DNA of 64,000 nt from Citrobacter koseri (GCA_900446925.1 UAVY01000007.1:434001-498000), one strand, 5' to 3'; positions 52,249 to 63,788 are shown, counted from the first letter of the stretch. The notes: a model not told the origin generated them from the letters alone. Made by a program: numbers and translations.

Positions 52249-54750
52249 TCAGTGGCATTGCGCGATGACTGTTTGCGGTTTGTCAGCGATCTGCGTTATC
52301 TGATACGTTGCCTGACAACTTCCCTCGGCCCAGTTAACGATCACGCTTCCTTTTTCCGGTACGCCGTTGAGCCAGACGCGTTTGCGATCGTCAACCATTC
52401 CTTCTGGAATGTTGTCGTGATTTTTAATACGGGTCGTCGCGCCAAACGGGATCTCTTTTCCGGTGAACTGAAGCATGACCTTATAACCGGTGACGGTAGG
52501 GTAATCAGCCAGCGCCAGCGCGCCTTTGGTCGGTACAACGGTGTAGGTGTCATTCAGCACATCGGTATGCGGGTTCAGCGATGCGGTATCCAATGACAGA
52601 CTGTTCTGCCGATACGGCGTGACATACGGCACCACGGCAAAACCTCTGCTGTCGGTGTAAATCCCGCTGTTATTCGCCACTTTCACATCCGCCGCGTTGT
52701 CCGCTTTCACCAGTGCCATAGTTTCGCCAAGAGGCTGCGTGGCCGAGACGCCGTAAGGGTGAACCACAATGCCGCCCATCGCCCCAACCGACATCTGGCG
52801 GTTATCGCGAGAGTAGTTGTAACCAAGCTGATACTCGCCATGACGGCCTTTGTAATTGACGGAAGCGCTTCCCATCGCATCCGAGCCTTTGCTGTTGTAG
52901 CCCTGCTGCACATTCCAGCTCAGGTTTTTATCTTCCAGCGCTGAACCGGATAACCCCACCTGCGAAGTCGTATCGCCTTTTTTGTTGCTGTTCCCGGATA
53001 CCGTCATCCAGCTGTCTGGCAGGAAACGTGAGAGCGGAATCTGCATCGTCAGAGAGACGATATGATCGTTTTCATTGTGCCAGGGGCCGCGTGAATAGCT
53101 GTAGTTCAGGCCGTAGTTGATATTGTTTATGCTGGTGTTGTAACCCACGTTAACGCTGCGCTCGGTGTCGCCGCCCCAGTAATCCTGTTGCCAGGCGGAG
53201 AGGTTTATATTTCCCCAGTCGCCAAGTCGCTGGTTCAGCGTCACCTGTGCCTTGCTGCGTTTGTTCCGTTCATAGCGCCAGCTGTTGCCTTCACGTATTG
53301 TGTCGCTCCCCCATTCGAAAGGTATTCACGTCCCCGTTCGCTTCCTGGAAATCACGAAAACCTGATGAGGAATAGCGATAGCCCATCAAACTGAATGAGG
53401 TGCCTGTCGAAGCAAAGTCTTTGGCGTATTGCGCGCGTAACGACACGCCTTCTTCTGTCTTGCCGGGCAGTTGCGTACGGGCGAAAGTGGCGTCAAAAGA
53501 GAGCGAGCCGAATTCACCGAACCCTTTTCCGATCCCCAGTGCTCCGGCCCAGTAATCTGCGGATGCCAGCGTGCCGCCATATATCGTGCTATCCCAGGGT
53601 AAACCGTAGCTCAGCGTGCCCTGTAGAAAATTCCGGCTCTTTATCTTTGCTGTTTGCCGCGCGATATTTCCCTGCTGCCAGCGCATATTTGAACTGACCT
53701 TCGCGTTGCATCACCGGCACCGCGGAAAATGGCTGAATAAACTGATGCACCGACCCATCCGCCTCACGTACCGCCACTTCCAGATCGCCGCTGGCGGTGG
53801 TTGGGTACAGATCGTCAATCGCGAACGGGCCTGGCGGCACATAAGATTGCCAGATAACGTTGCCACCCTGACGAATGGTGACCTGCGCGTTGGTCTGTGC
53901 AATACCGCGTACCACGGGAGCAAAACCACGGACGCTTTCCGGCATCATGCTGTCATCTGAATAAAGCTGCGCGCCGCGAAAATTCACGCTGTCGAACACA
54001 CCGGCCTGCGTATAGCCATCGCCTATGCTGAACTGACTTTTCAGAGCCTTAATGTCACGCTCCAGTGATGTGCCAAGGGTGTTCCAGTGACCAGCGCCAT
54101 CGTTGTTGTTATAAGTGGCGTAATGACGCAATCGCCAGGGCCCAACGTTAATACCGCTACGCAGGTTCAAATAGCTGTCGTTACTCGACTTGTCGCTGCC
54201 ATGCGTGTTAGCGCCTGAGAAGTTGTAGTTCAGGAACAGCATATTCAGTCCGTCATCCCACCGCTCAGGCGATACCGACCCCGGGGATCGCGCTGTAGAT
54301 ACTCCTGCGGTACGGAGAGATCCAGGCGCATCCCGTCAAACTGGAAAATAAGCTGGCTGCCGGGAAGCAGTTTGCTGAGGTGTTCAACGTTCGCGGTATC
54401 TGCTATGTGCATCCATTCAGGTTGTGCATTGCGCTTAACGCCCCATTGCACCAGATCTGCACGAGTCAACACCGGTATTAACCACTCTTACTGTCAATAA
54501 ATGAAATATCCTGTGATGCCAGATAATTTCCATTTACATAGACATCAACGTGATAGACGCCAGGCACCTGCCCGTCAGCTTCATTAAAACGAGAAATATC
54601 AATATCACGCGGGATATTTCCACGGGTTTCAATAAAATCTGGAGAGAAATAATCGCCAGCCAGTACAGCAGGAGTATGCGTACACAGATAAATAAGTGTG
54701 GATAACCGAGTTAATTTAGCAAAACCCGAAACTGCATTGACATGAAACAT
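52249..54750 (-). CDS. Fimbrial outer-membrane usher (four frameshifts)
   Basis: About 830-residue FimD/PapC-type pore that assembles pilus subunits. The N-terminal chaperone-binding part reads DYFSPDFIETRGNIPRDIDISRFNEADGQVPGVYHVDVYVNG. The barrel has GYTQAGVFDSVNFRGAQLYSDDSMMPESVRGFAPVVRGIA, and the C-terminus ends ITQIADKPQTVIAQCH. Breaks: a missing base near 54479, a missing G near 54285, an extra T at 53627-53630 and an extra base at 53318-53320. I take the ATG at 54750. The reading frame runs into it from the chaperone gene without a stop. Confidence 0.85.
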
Positions 54751-54761
54751 GGCTTTGTAAC

Positions 54762-55441
54762 CTACCATTTTAAATTTATGTTCAGCCGTAATGCCTCCGA
54801 AGTCATTAATCGCACGCCACGATACTTCACCACCCGTTACCGCCGACTGAGGTAGCGATACCGTTTGAAATGGTAAAACCATTGGAGGTTTTGCTAGTTG
54901 TTTCCCATTCACCTTGATGTCGTATAGCGACACGCTATACGGCGAGGGGTTATGCACACTTAACTTTCCACCCACGCTTGAAAACGTTAGCTGCTGATAC
55001 GCAAGTGAAGGGTCGCCTTTTAATCCTGCCGGACGATAAAACAGCTTCATTTTACTTTTGACCGCAATCAATAATTCATTTTTAGCATCCGGTGATGACG
55101 AAGGGATTGCTTTAATATTCAACCAGTAAACACTTTCTCTGTCCGTAGGGAGCGTGTCGCCTGATAACATAACGCGTACTGAATTCTGCGCCTGCGAATT
55201 TAATTTGAATAAAGGCGGTGTGGTGATGAATGCATTGTCACTGTCGTCGCCATTTTTCACTTTTGCTTACCCATGACTGAATTAAATACGGCTTGTTATC
55301 TGGATTGTTAACGCTGATTGCCGCCTGATTGCCACTGCCGTTATAAATAAGCCGGGTGCCGCCTATTTCCACACCGCTTATTGCCGTTGCGGAGATAAAC
55401 AAAAGACCAACGGCAATCTTTTTATAGACTTTCTGAAACAT
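54762..55441 (-). CDS. Periplasmic fimbrial chaperone (frameshifted, stop masked)
   Basis: PapD-type two-domain immunoglobulin-like chaperone of about 225 residues. It has a signal peptide (MFQKVYKKIAVGLLFISATAISG), GTRLIYNGSGNQAAISVNN, the conserved motif DRESVYWLNIKAIPS and INDFGGITAEHKFK near the end. An extra base near 55261 breaks the frame after WVSK. At the 3' end the frame is open into the usher. Removing one A from the run before 54765 would give K-W-stop (TAG at 54762-54764), so the apparent chaperone-usher fusion is probably an error. Confidence 0.82.
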
Positions 55442-55487
55442 GAAGAGATCCTGAGTGAATTACTCAGGGCCGCGAAGGGCCCTGCTT

Positions 55488-56006
55488 TTACTGGTAAATA
55501 ACGGTAAACGCGGTTGAAGAGTTTGCCGTACCCGCGCCAACAGCGCCGGTTGCCATATATTTGGCAAAGTAAGTCAGTGTGTTATCAACATCTTCTTCCA
55601 GCGCTACGCTGGAGGATGCGGAACCCACAGGGATCAGCGTTGAGTTGTCCTGCTCATAAATCGCGACACCAACATTCGACGCTGTCTGCCCATTGCTCAG
55701 TGCTAAAATAGAAGGGTTAATCGTGTCGGTGATGCCATCAAAACGAATACTGGCGTTGGAAATGCTGGCCGGGCAGGATTTCAGCACAATATTAAAACGC
55801 TTTGCCGCCGCCGTTGCTCCGCTACCGCCTGAGAATGCGGTTGTCGCGACAGTCCCCAGGTTGACAGGCTGCGCAATCGCAGAGGTATCCACCACACAGG
55901 CCGTACCGGTGATGCTGCCAGTAAAACTAATTACGCCGTCAGCAGCATTTGCCGCCTGAAATACAGAGAGCGATAAAATCGCGGAAATCAGTGCAATCTT
56001 TTTCAT
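55488..56006 (-). CDS. Major fimbrial subunit, FimA-like
   Basis: 172 residues. A signal peptide (MKKIALISAILSLSVFQAANA) precedes a type 1-like pilin domain with the disulfide pair (GTACVVDTS and KSCPAS) and the penultimate-tyrosine end AFTVIYQ. Its first position in the operon and Ala/Thr/Ser-rich composition suit the main shaft subunit. Intact. Confidence 0.9.
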   Translation of the reverse strand: MKKIALISAILSLSVFQAANAADGVISFTGSITGTACVVDTSAIAQPVNLGTVATTAFSGGSGATAAAKRFNIVLKSCPASISNASIRFDGITDTINPSILALSNGQTASNVGVAIYEQDNSTLIPVGSASSSVALEEDVDNTLTYFAKYMATGAVGAGTANSSTAFTVIYQ

Positions 56007-56078
56007 ATAAGATCCAGTTAGTTAAGTTAATATTTAAGAAATAATATACTGATACTTTAAATGTTAATTAATAATGTG

Positions 56079-56671
56079 CTAATTCCCTCCAGTGAAATAC
56101 TTATCTGACGAATGACATTGTCTGATTAACGAAATACTGTGTTCGCAGGTGTCCTGCTTATAACTTTCTACTCGTGCGATAGTTCGGTACAAAGATATAC
56201 GATTGCCGACCTGAAGTTTAAAAACCAAACTGCGCCGGTGGGCATAGAATGTCTTAACCGTCATACCTAATTGTTTACCAATCTCATTCGCATCAAGCCC
56301 TTTTTGCATACATGAGAGCACTTCGCTTTCTCGCATTGAAAGCGTGTACTTCACCCGATAAATATATCGGGAATCATTGACAAACAGGCAGGACAGAATT
56401 TCATTAAGTCGGCTTCGCTTATCAACAAACGTAATACTCCGTAGATGTTTTAATGCATAGTAGTCAAGATCATTGCTTATAAACGCAATAATCTTCCTGT
56501 CTGCAAAAAAATGCTCTTTAACCTGCAGGAGGTTTGTTGTCTCCAACATCTACTATGTAGTAATTTTCATCAATCAACTCCGATGTTAACAGCGTACTGA
56601 TACCGACGATAAAAAAATAATCATCAGAAAAACGGAGTTTGACAAATCCATAAAACTTCCCTTTTTGGCAT
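56079..56671 (-). CDS. LuxR-type regulator of the fimbrial cluster (N-terminus frameshifted)
   Basis: The C-terminal 90 residues hold a clear GerE/LuxR helix-turn-helix (LSMRESEVLSCMQKGLDANEIGKQLGMTVKTFYAHRRSLVFKL). An open frame starts only at 56549. Homologous-looking sequence continues upstream in other frames (KFYGFVKLRFSDDYFFIVGISTLLTSELIDENYYIVDVGDN), suggesting a start near 56671 and an extra C near 56527. The true start is uncertain. It lies upstream of the major subunit in the same direction and probably controls fimbrial expression. Confidence 0.7.
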
Positions 56672-57107
56672 GCCCTCTTTGGTTATTTAACGCCAGAAAT
56701 TCACCTCATGTTTCTTTGTGAAATTTACAGAAAATAAAATCAGATGACACCACAAAAATAATGGATTTCGAATATAATCATAAAAACGATCGTTTCTTCT
56801 ATTTGTTCCATTTCAAAAGAACAACGATCCAGTCATTGCCGTCTTTATTGAAATAAAAAACTATTTATGTGCCATAAAGATGAAATTTAACACTATCACT
56901 ATTGATAGGTGTGGTTTAATGGTTTGATGTCATTTGATAGTTGAAACTTGAAATGACGGTAAAAATGGATTTTTCTTAGGAAATATCCCAGGTTTAATTA
57001 ACGAAATATATTCCGTCAGAACAAGGCTAATTTTACCTGGTTAACAACGGGACAACATCAGCGGCACCTTATTTTTCTGTCAGGCGCCGCCTACGCGTGT
57101 AGGAAGG
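56672..57107. other. A+T-rich region with no gene
   Basis: About 436 bp between the fimbrial regulator and the EvgS-like kinase, with no credible coding frame. It probably carries the promoter of the fimbrial regulator. A short dyad CCTAC-GCGT-GTAGG at 57090-57103 sits just after the kinase stop; its right half TGTAGGAA equals an EvgA half-site. Confidence 0.5.
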
Positions 57108-60100
57108 TTATGGAATGAATGTTGCGATAGCCTGATCTAATTCATCAAGTAAGGCGTCGATGCGATCAAGGTCTGTGGCAAGGTCTGCGGCGGAAATGGC
57201 GTCAGGTAGTTTATCTTCCAGCGACTGCGCTACCTTCATCAATGCCTTAACGCCCAGCAGTTGGGCAGTCCCGTTAATGCGATGAATATGGCGCTTCACG
57301 GTCAGATAATCTTCAGTATGCGCCGCTTGTCGGGCGGCGATTAAATCACGGCGGTTCTCCTGCTGTGCATCTTTTAACGCTGTAAGCATGAGCGCCCGGT
57401 TGCCTTGCGCCAGCATACCCAGCATTTCGATATCAAACATCGTATTGGCTGTCTCACACATTCCTGAAAGGAAGTGCGAGATTTGCGATAACGTAATCGG
57501 CTTGAAAATACAGGCATTCATGCCTGCCGCAAGACAGCGTTCGCGTTCATGTTCTTGCGCTGAGGCGGTCAACCCCCAGATGGTGAGGTCGCGATTAAAT
57601 TTCCGTACCTGACGGGTAAGTTCAATGCCGTCCATTGTGGGCATATTGAGGTCGGTAATAAGCAAATCATAATGCTGTTGCTGAAGGTGTCGTAAGGCCT
57701 CTTCGCCGTTTTCGGCTTCATCCGCAACAATACCTGACGTTGCAAGCTGGCGTTTCAGGAGCAGTCGACTGGAGGGATGATCGTCAACGATTAATACCCG
57801 CAGCGTCCCCTGAATAACGGGAGGGGGCGGGGGCGCGTCAATAGATACCGGCGTGATATCACGCGAGGTTTGCACGGGCAGGTTCAGCGTCAGGGTGGTT
57901 CCACGGTTTATTTCGCTTTGCAGCGCGATGGTTCCCCCCATTTGCGTCATCAATGCCCGGCTGATCGCTAATCCCAGGCCCGAACCGCGATGATGCTTAC
58001 CCGCTTTCCCCTGACTAAAGGCGGTGAATAAACGGTTCTGTTCTTCAGTGCTAATACCCGGACCGGAGTCGCTCACCGAGAGCGCCAGCATCGCGTTGGA
58101 CTTTGTCGCCGAAATCCTGACATGCCCTTGCTGCGTAAATTTAACCGCGTTGCCAATGAGGTTGGTGAGTACCTGCCCCAGTAACTGGGGGTCCAGATGC
58201 ATCGCCTCTTGCGGGTCCAGCCGCGAGTCATAACGCAGGTCGATCCCTTTTTGGGCCGCCAGTGCGCTAAACAGCGTCATTTTTTCTTTTATCAGAGCAT
58301 CAACATTTACCCACTGCGGAACGGTGTCTAAGAGTCCTGATTCAATCTTTTCCAGATCGAGGATCTCGCCAATCAGTTTTAACAATGATCGCGAGGCCTG
58401 GGCGGCCTGATCCACCGATGCTTTGTCCTCAGGGCTGAAGCGAGCGGGGGAGAGCTGCAAGAGTTCCAGAAATCCCATAATTGCACTGACCGGCGTTCGG
58501 ATCTCGTGGCTCATATGGGAAAGAAATTCCCGCTTCTCTTCATTGGCTTGCTGTGCCTTGTTTCGTTCCGCTTCCAGTAAGCGTTGAGAACGCTTCCTTT
58601 GGCGGACTTCCCGCGACAGGTAAACGGCCCACAGCAAGCTGCTCACCACCAGCAACGTCGCCAGTATCGCCACCAGATAAAACGGTCTGTTATACAACTC
58701 CCAGGTATCAATTTTGACGTCCGGCAGGCGTATCCATTTACTGACAATCTGGAAAATCTCTTTTTGCGGAATATCATCCAGGGCTTTGTCCAGGATCTGC
58801 CGAAGTTCCGGTTCGGAACGGGGAACGGCAAAACTGATTGCCGCCGGCGCTTCACCGGGAATCGGGAGCCAGGCGAGCTGATCGGGATAATAATGCTCGC
58901 TCATATAGCGGGCCGTCAGCTGATTTGAAATGGCCGCGTCCACCTTTCCCGTCGCCACGAGATTCAAGGCTACGCTGGAGTTTTCCACCTCTTTCCATTG
59001 GATGCCGGGGTGTTGGGCTTTAAGCTTTGCCAGTAACGCGTGGTCGGCGCCGATCGCCACACTCATCCCCGCCCGTAGCGTGGTCTCCTGCGTATTCTCT
59101 TTTCTGACAACGGTGACGAATTGGGTGGTAATAAAGGGATGGGTAAAGGAGAGCGCGTTTTCACGGCTCAAGTCGTAGGTTGCGGCCTGCACAATATGCC
59201 AGTTGTTTTTCTTCATTTCAGAAACCATTTCTTCATTCGATTTGACGACAATGGTTTCAAACTGCATACCGGTTTGCAGACCGATCAGATTCAGGATATC
59301 CCCCACCACGCCCCGCGTTTCCTGGTTACTGTCGACCATAGTGTAAGGCGCAAACCACGGGTTAATGATGACACGCAGTGTGTTATGACTTTTCAGCCAC
59401 TGTTTCTCTCGGTTGGTCAGGTTAAGCGGCTCTAACAGAAAGGACAGATTGCCTTTATCGATCATTGACTGGGCTATTTGCCCATGTACATTTTCATCGG
59501 ATGGCGCTGAGCGTGTTATTCATAATTGTCAGCAGACGTTCCTGCGTTGGCAAAAATAAAAAAGCGCTTTTTTTCTGTGGTTCAGGCCAGTATTTCACCG
59601 TCGTCAACGCGAGGCTAAATTCCTGCGATAGCCAGGTGCTGGTTGTCAGTGAGTCGCCAACAAACCAGGCGTTTTGCCCATGCGCGACGGAGCTGAGCGC
59701 TTCCTGATAGGTGGGGTAATTAATGATCTCTGCGTTAGGAAATGACTGCTGAATAAACCCCTCATCAGGATAGTGATTCACAGTAGCGACACGGGTGCTT
59801 TGCGCACTCTGCAAGGGAACCATGACATTGGCTAACGACGTCACTAAATTTGGCCAGGAATGTACCAGCGGCTGCGAGGACAGAATGCCTTCTTCGGTGA
59901 AAGGGCGACTCTCCAGACCGGTCAATACCATATCGACTTCGCCCGCTTTCAGCGCATGAATTGCCGATACCTGATTTTTCCAGGCTGTCACGCTGATGTG
60001 GGTGTTGAGTGAATGCTGAATCAGCGCAAGATAATCGGCATTCATCCCACGGTAACGTCCTGTGAGCGTGGTCTGCACGAGGGGCGATTGCTCTGGTTGA

Positions 60101-60291
60101 TAAACCGCAACCTTAAGCGTTTTTTTCTGCTTCAGCCAGCGCTTGTCATCCTCACTCAGATAAACAGGAACCGGCGTAATGTAATTGTAGCCCGACAACT
60201 CCAGCTCAACGGGTAGCTCATCCTGGGCATGAACGCCACGCCCGGAAATCGATAAAACTATGAGCACGAATATGGGCCATTTATTCATCAT
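57108..60291 (-). CDS. BvgS/EvgS-type hybrid sensor kinase (one frameshift)
   Basis: About 1060 residues once one base is removed. Order: signal peptide, two periplasmic SBP_bac_3 (Venus-flytrap) domains (about 45-260 and 285-525), membrane helix (537-558), coiled linker, HisKA with His595 in SHMSHEIRTP, HATPase (SDSGPGIS, GSGLGLAISRAL), receiver with Asp880 in LLITDLNMPTMDG, and an HPt domain with His1003 in HIHRINGTAQ. No PAS domain is seen between helix and kinase, unlike EvgS. An extra base near 59504 splits the gene between LSAI and DENVHGQIAQ. Its start overlaps the regulator stop by one base. Confidence 0.88.
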
Positions 60292-60935
60292 CAGGTCAGC
60301 TTATTTTGGTGGGCAAATGAGAGCAGTTCAATTAGTGATTTGCAGCCTAACTTTTCCATTAACCGTGTTTTATAGGTGCTGACCGTTTTGCTGCTGATAT
60401 GCATTGCATCGCCAATTTGTGAATTATCAAGACCATTAAGCATATAGCCCATCACCTTCATCTCCTGTGCCGAGAGGGATTCCAGGCGTTGTGCATCGGT
60501 TAACGCAACTGAGGGGGCTTCAAGGAAAAAAGGAAAATAGCTATAACCATTTTGCGCTGCGTTAATGGCGGCCAGAATGTTTTCCATATCCTGTTTTTTA
60601 CTGATGAAAGCGTTAGCGCCCACCTGAGCGCAACGTTTGCTGTAGTAACGATCGTTTTTCGCGGACACGACGATCAGCACGCCGGTGAACTGTCGTGCTC
60701 TGAGCTTTTCTACCAGTTCAACGCCATTCACTCCGGGGAGCTCGACATCCACGACAACAATATCCGCAGCCGTTTTTGTTAACGCTTCCAGCGCAGTCGT
60801 CCCGTCTTCATATTCGTTGATTACAGTAATGCGCTGTTTCTCCAGCACTCCACGGATAGCCAGACGCGCGAGGGGATGATCATCCACGATAATTGCAGTG
60901 CGTAACTTACTCATATTCATCCTGAAAGTTGTCAT
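60291..60935 (-). CDS. EvgA/BvgA-type response regulator
   Basis: 214 residues from the first ATG; a start at 60917 (MSKLRTAIIVDDHPLARLAIRG) fits the family better. The receiver has DDHP and Asp in VVDVELPGVNG. The LuxR-type DNA-binding domain reads LSAQEMKVMGYMLNGLDNSQIGDAMHISSKTVSTYKTRLMEKLGCKSLIELLSFA. It is very similar to E. coli EvgA (VSAKND, YFPF, KTVSTYK). It is co-transcribed with the hybrid kinase, which should phosphorylate it through the His-Asp-His relay. Confidence 0.9.
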   Translation of the reverse strand: MTTFRMNMSKLRTAIIVDDHPLARLAIRGVLEKQRITVINEYEDGTTALEALTKTAADIVVVDVELPGVNGVELVEKLRARQFTGVLIVVSAKNDRYYSKRCAQVGANAFISKKQDMENILAAINAAQNGYSYFPFFLEAPSVALTDAQRLESLSAQEMKVMGYMLNGLDNSQIGDAMHISSKTVSTYKTRLMEKLGCKSLIELLSFAHQNKLT

Positions 60936-61480
60936 TCTGAATACAATATATACTAACGATAATAGCCTAAACGAGACGGGAGATGGATTTATATCGCGAT
61001 GACTCAGGTGGTCATTGGCTACCAGACATACTGCTGTGATCGACGGGTCGGTAGCGGATCTGGGGCTCTGCCGGGCGTTGGTGCAGCCACATCTGCAATG
61101 GATGCGCTGTCAAAAGATGAGTAGATGAATTTGATTTATCCGGCATTAAGCCGGGATATGGCTACCAGGGGATATCGGGAGTTATTATTCTCCAGCTATC
61201 AGATATTCCCTGATGTTGAAAAGTTCGATTTTACATTTTCAACTTTTTTGTATGGGAATTTGTGGTATGAAAACATCTGTGTATATTAATTTATTTCATT
61301 TAAATCAATGTGATACATGATTTTAAAGGCTCAGGGCTGTGTGTCTGTGTCCCAAAAAAGTAATTATGTTATGTAACTTTATATATTATTATTTATGCCT
61401 GTTTTCTATTCTTCTTTTATTTGTTCAATCAGTCTGAACCGGGAAGCACACAACACAGGATTATTTTCATGGAGGTTATA
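60936..61480. other. Intergenic region, 545 bp, no gene seen
   Basis: No supported coding frame. A near-perfect hairpin TATCCGGC-ATTAA-GCCGGGATA lies at 61137-61158. The part from about 61200 onward is strongly A+T-rich and probably holds the promoter of the lipoprotein gene. Confidence 0.6.
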
Positions 61481-62134
61481 ATGAGTATGAAATATGTTGC
61501 TACCATCATAGTGGTAACATCATTACTAACTGGTTGTGCAAATGACAGAGTAAAACCAGAGCAATATTCAGGGTTCCTGAAGGATTATTCATCCTTGAAA
61601 CCAGCCGTTTCTACTACCGGTGTGCCAGTTATGCGCTGGATCGATTCTCATGCTCATCTGGAAAATTATTCCAAAATTATTTATGAACCTGTTGTCTATT
61701 ATCCTGAGCCTCGCTCATCAACTCAGGTAGGTGAAGCTGTTCTACAGGGGATTCTGGATTACACTAATCAGAGTATGAAAACAGCTGCCGCAAAGCGCTT
61801 TATGCTGGTTGATAAACCAGGCCCTGGCACCTTGATCTTCAGAGGGGCAATTACTGCTGTTGATACCAGTAATATGGGATTACAGTTTTATGAGGTAATC
61901 CCGATAGCGATGGTGCTGGCAGGAACACAGGTAATTAGCGGATACAGGACTCAGGAAACCAGACTCTACTTTGAAGGTGAATTGATTGATTCACAAAGTG
62001 GAAATGCCGTAGCTAAAGTGCTGAGAAAGGGGCAGGGTAAAGATCTTCCGAACAGTAACCAGTTACTTACAGTTGATGATTTGAAAGCGGTGATTGATAA
62101 AATGGCTTCCGATGCAGCTGTTTTCAACCTGTAA
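61481..62134 (+). CDS. DUF3313 family lipoprotein
   Basis: 217 residues. The N-terminus MSMKYVATIIVVTSLLTGCAND carries a lipobox (LTGC) for signal peptidase II; Asn-Asp follows the Cys, and an Asp at +2 would have meant inner membrane, so outer-membrane sorting is more likely. DUF3313 proteins have no known function. GGAGG lies eight bases before the ATG, which decides this start over the longer frame. It precedes the yiaW/yiaV-like pair. Confidence 0.82.
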   Translation: MSMKYVATIIVVTSLLTGCANDRVKPEQYSGFLKDYSSLKPAVSTTGVPVMRWIDSHAHLENYSKIIYEPVVYYPEPRSSTQVGEAVLQGILDYTNQSMKTAAAKRFMLVDKPGPGTLIFRGAITAVDTSNMGLQFYEVIPIAMVLAGTQVISGYRTQETRLYFEGELIDSQSGNAVAKVLRKGQGKDLPNSNQLLTVDDLKAVIDKMASDAAVFNL

Positions 62135-62289
62135 TTTTGGGTTCTATTGTAGACAAGAACAGGGCTACGGCCCTAGATATTTCATTTCATTGTAGCGCCA
62201 TCATAAGTACTTTAGCTATAAACTGAGAATCCATTTATTTGAAATAATGTAGTTAATTACATTTTTAAAATATAATTCAGTGAGGGTGT

Positions 62290-62647
62290 ATGTTCCTGAA
62301 CTATTTCTCTTTAGGAATGCTGTTTTTTGTATTCCTGATAATTTTTTATGGGGTCATCATGATTCATGATATTCCTTATATTATTGCAAAAAAACGTAAT
62401 CATCCTCATGCTGACGCGATCCATACAGCTGGCTGGGTTAGCTTGTTTACACTGCATATCATCTGGCCTTTTTTTGTGGATCTGGGCCACGCTCTATCAA
62501 CCAGAACGTGGGTGGGGCATGCAGGCGAATGCCGCTCAGTCTGAAAGAAATCCTGATATAGACGCATTAACAAAACGTATTGCAGATCTGGAGACATTGG
62601 TAAATAAAACACATAACAAAATAGATAAAGAATCACCGGAGATTTAA
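62290..62647 (+). CDS. YiaW-like inner-membrane protein, DUF3302 (one frameshift)
   Basis: 118 residues after removing one T from the run 62469-62475. It starts MFLNYFSLGMLFFVFLIIFYG and has HDIPYIIAKKRNHPHADAIHTAGWVSLFTLHIIWPF, closely matching E. coli YiaW. Two membrane segments are followed by a C-terminal coiled coil (DIDALTKRIADLETLVNKTHNKI). It is two bases upstream of the yiaV-like gene, the E. coli order. Function unknown, probably a partner of the HlyD-type protein. Confidence 0.85.
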
Positions 62648-62649
62648 TT

Positions 62650-63788
62650 GTGGATTTGCTTATGTATACTGACCTATATTGCACTGGCATGGACAGTTTT
62701 TAAATTATTCAGGATACCAGTAAATCAGTGGACACTTTCGTCAGCGGCTCTGGGCGGTATAGGGCTGGTTAGTGGGCTTATTTTATTAATGAACTATAAC
62801 CATCCCTATACATTTACTGCCCAAAAAGCAGTGATTTCTGTTCCTGTGATCCCTCAGGTTACGGGAAGAGTAATTGAAGTCATTGACAAACCAAATCAAC
62901 TAATTAAAAAAGGAGAAGTACTTTTTAAAATTGAGCCTGATAAATATCAGTCTCGCGTCGAGCGTTTACAGGCAGATTTAGTCACGGCCATCCATAATGT
63001 TGAGGTACTAAAGGCCCAGTTGTCTGAAGCTCAGGAAAATACCATACGAGTCTCAGTTGAACGCGACCGTCTTTATAAAGATTATCAACGCTATGTGAAG
63101 GGGAGCCAGGCTAAGGTAAATCCCTTTTCTGAAAGAGATATAGACAATGCCCGACAAAGTTATCTGTCTCAGGATGCAGTAGTAAAAGCTTCTGTTGCCG
63201 AACAGGCTCAGATTCAGAGTCAACTGGACAGTAAGGTAAATGGCGAACAGTCCCAGATTGTTAGTCTGAGAGCGCAACTTGCTGAAGCGAAATATAATCT
63301 TGCACAAACAATCGTCCGGGCCCCTGGAAATGGATACGTCACTCAGTTGTTGATTCAGCCCGGCACATATGCGTCTTCATTACCGCTTCGTCCCGTGATG
63401 GTCTTCATCCCGGAACAGAAACGACAGGTTGTAGCGCAGTTTCGTCAGAACTCATTGTTGCGTCTAAAAACCTGGTGACGAAGCTGAAGTCGTGTTTAAC
63501 GCCCTGCCAGGAAAAGTGTTTGAAGGGAAATTAATGAGTATTCTTCCTGTTGTGCCGGGAGGGGCTTACCAGGCCGAGGGCACACTACAGGCACTAACCG
63601 TTACACCGGCAATGGATGGGGTGATGGTAACTATTGAACTTGAACATAATGAATATATTGATGTGTTACCCGACGGTGTTTCTGCGCAGGTAGCTGCATA
63701 TTCGGAACATTTCTCGCATGTTTCCGTATTACGTAAGGTGCTTTTGCGTATGACAAGCTGGATGCATTATATTTATCTTGATCATTAA
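62650..63788 (+). CDS. YiaV-like HlyD/EmrA-type membrane-fusion protein (two frameshifts)
   Basis: 378 residues when two extra bases are removed, the length I recall for E. coli YiaV. An N-terminal membrane helix (residues about 28-50, [22 protein letters not shown]) precedes a lipoyl/HlyD barrel ([33 protein letters not shown]), a long alpha-hairpin ([31 protein letters not shown]...) and the second lipoyl half ([21 protein letters not shown]). GTG at 62650 fits MDLL as in E. coli. Breaks near 62668 and at the A run near 63467. Such proteins bridge the periplasm for exporters, but no exporter gene is visible here. Confidence 0.85.

Noticed and set aside
57090..57103. The dyad after the EvgS-like gene as a proven EvgA box
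   Set aside because: Only one half-site matches fully, and it could equally be part of a transcript-end hairpin, so it is kept only as a remark.
56672..57107. An invertible fim-type promoter switch
   Set aside because: No pair of inverted repeats like those of fimS and no recombinase gene were found near the fimbrial operon.
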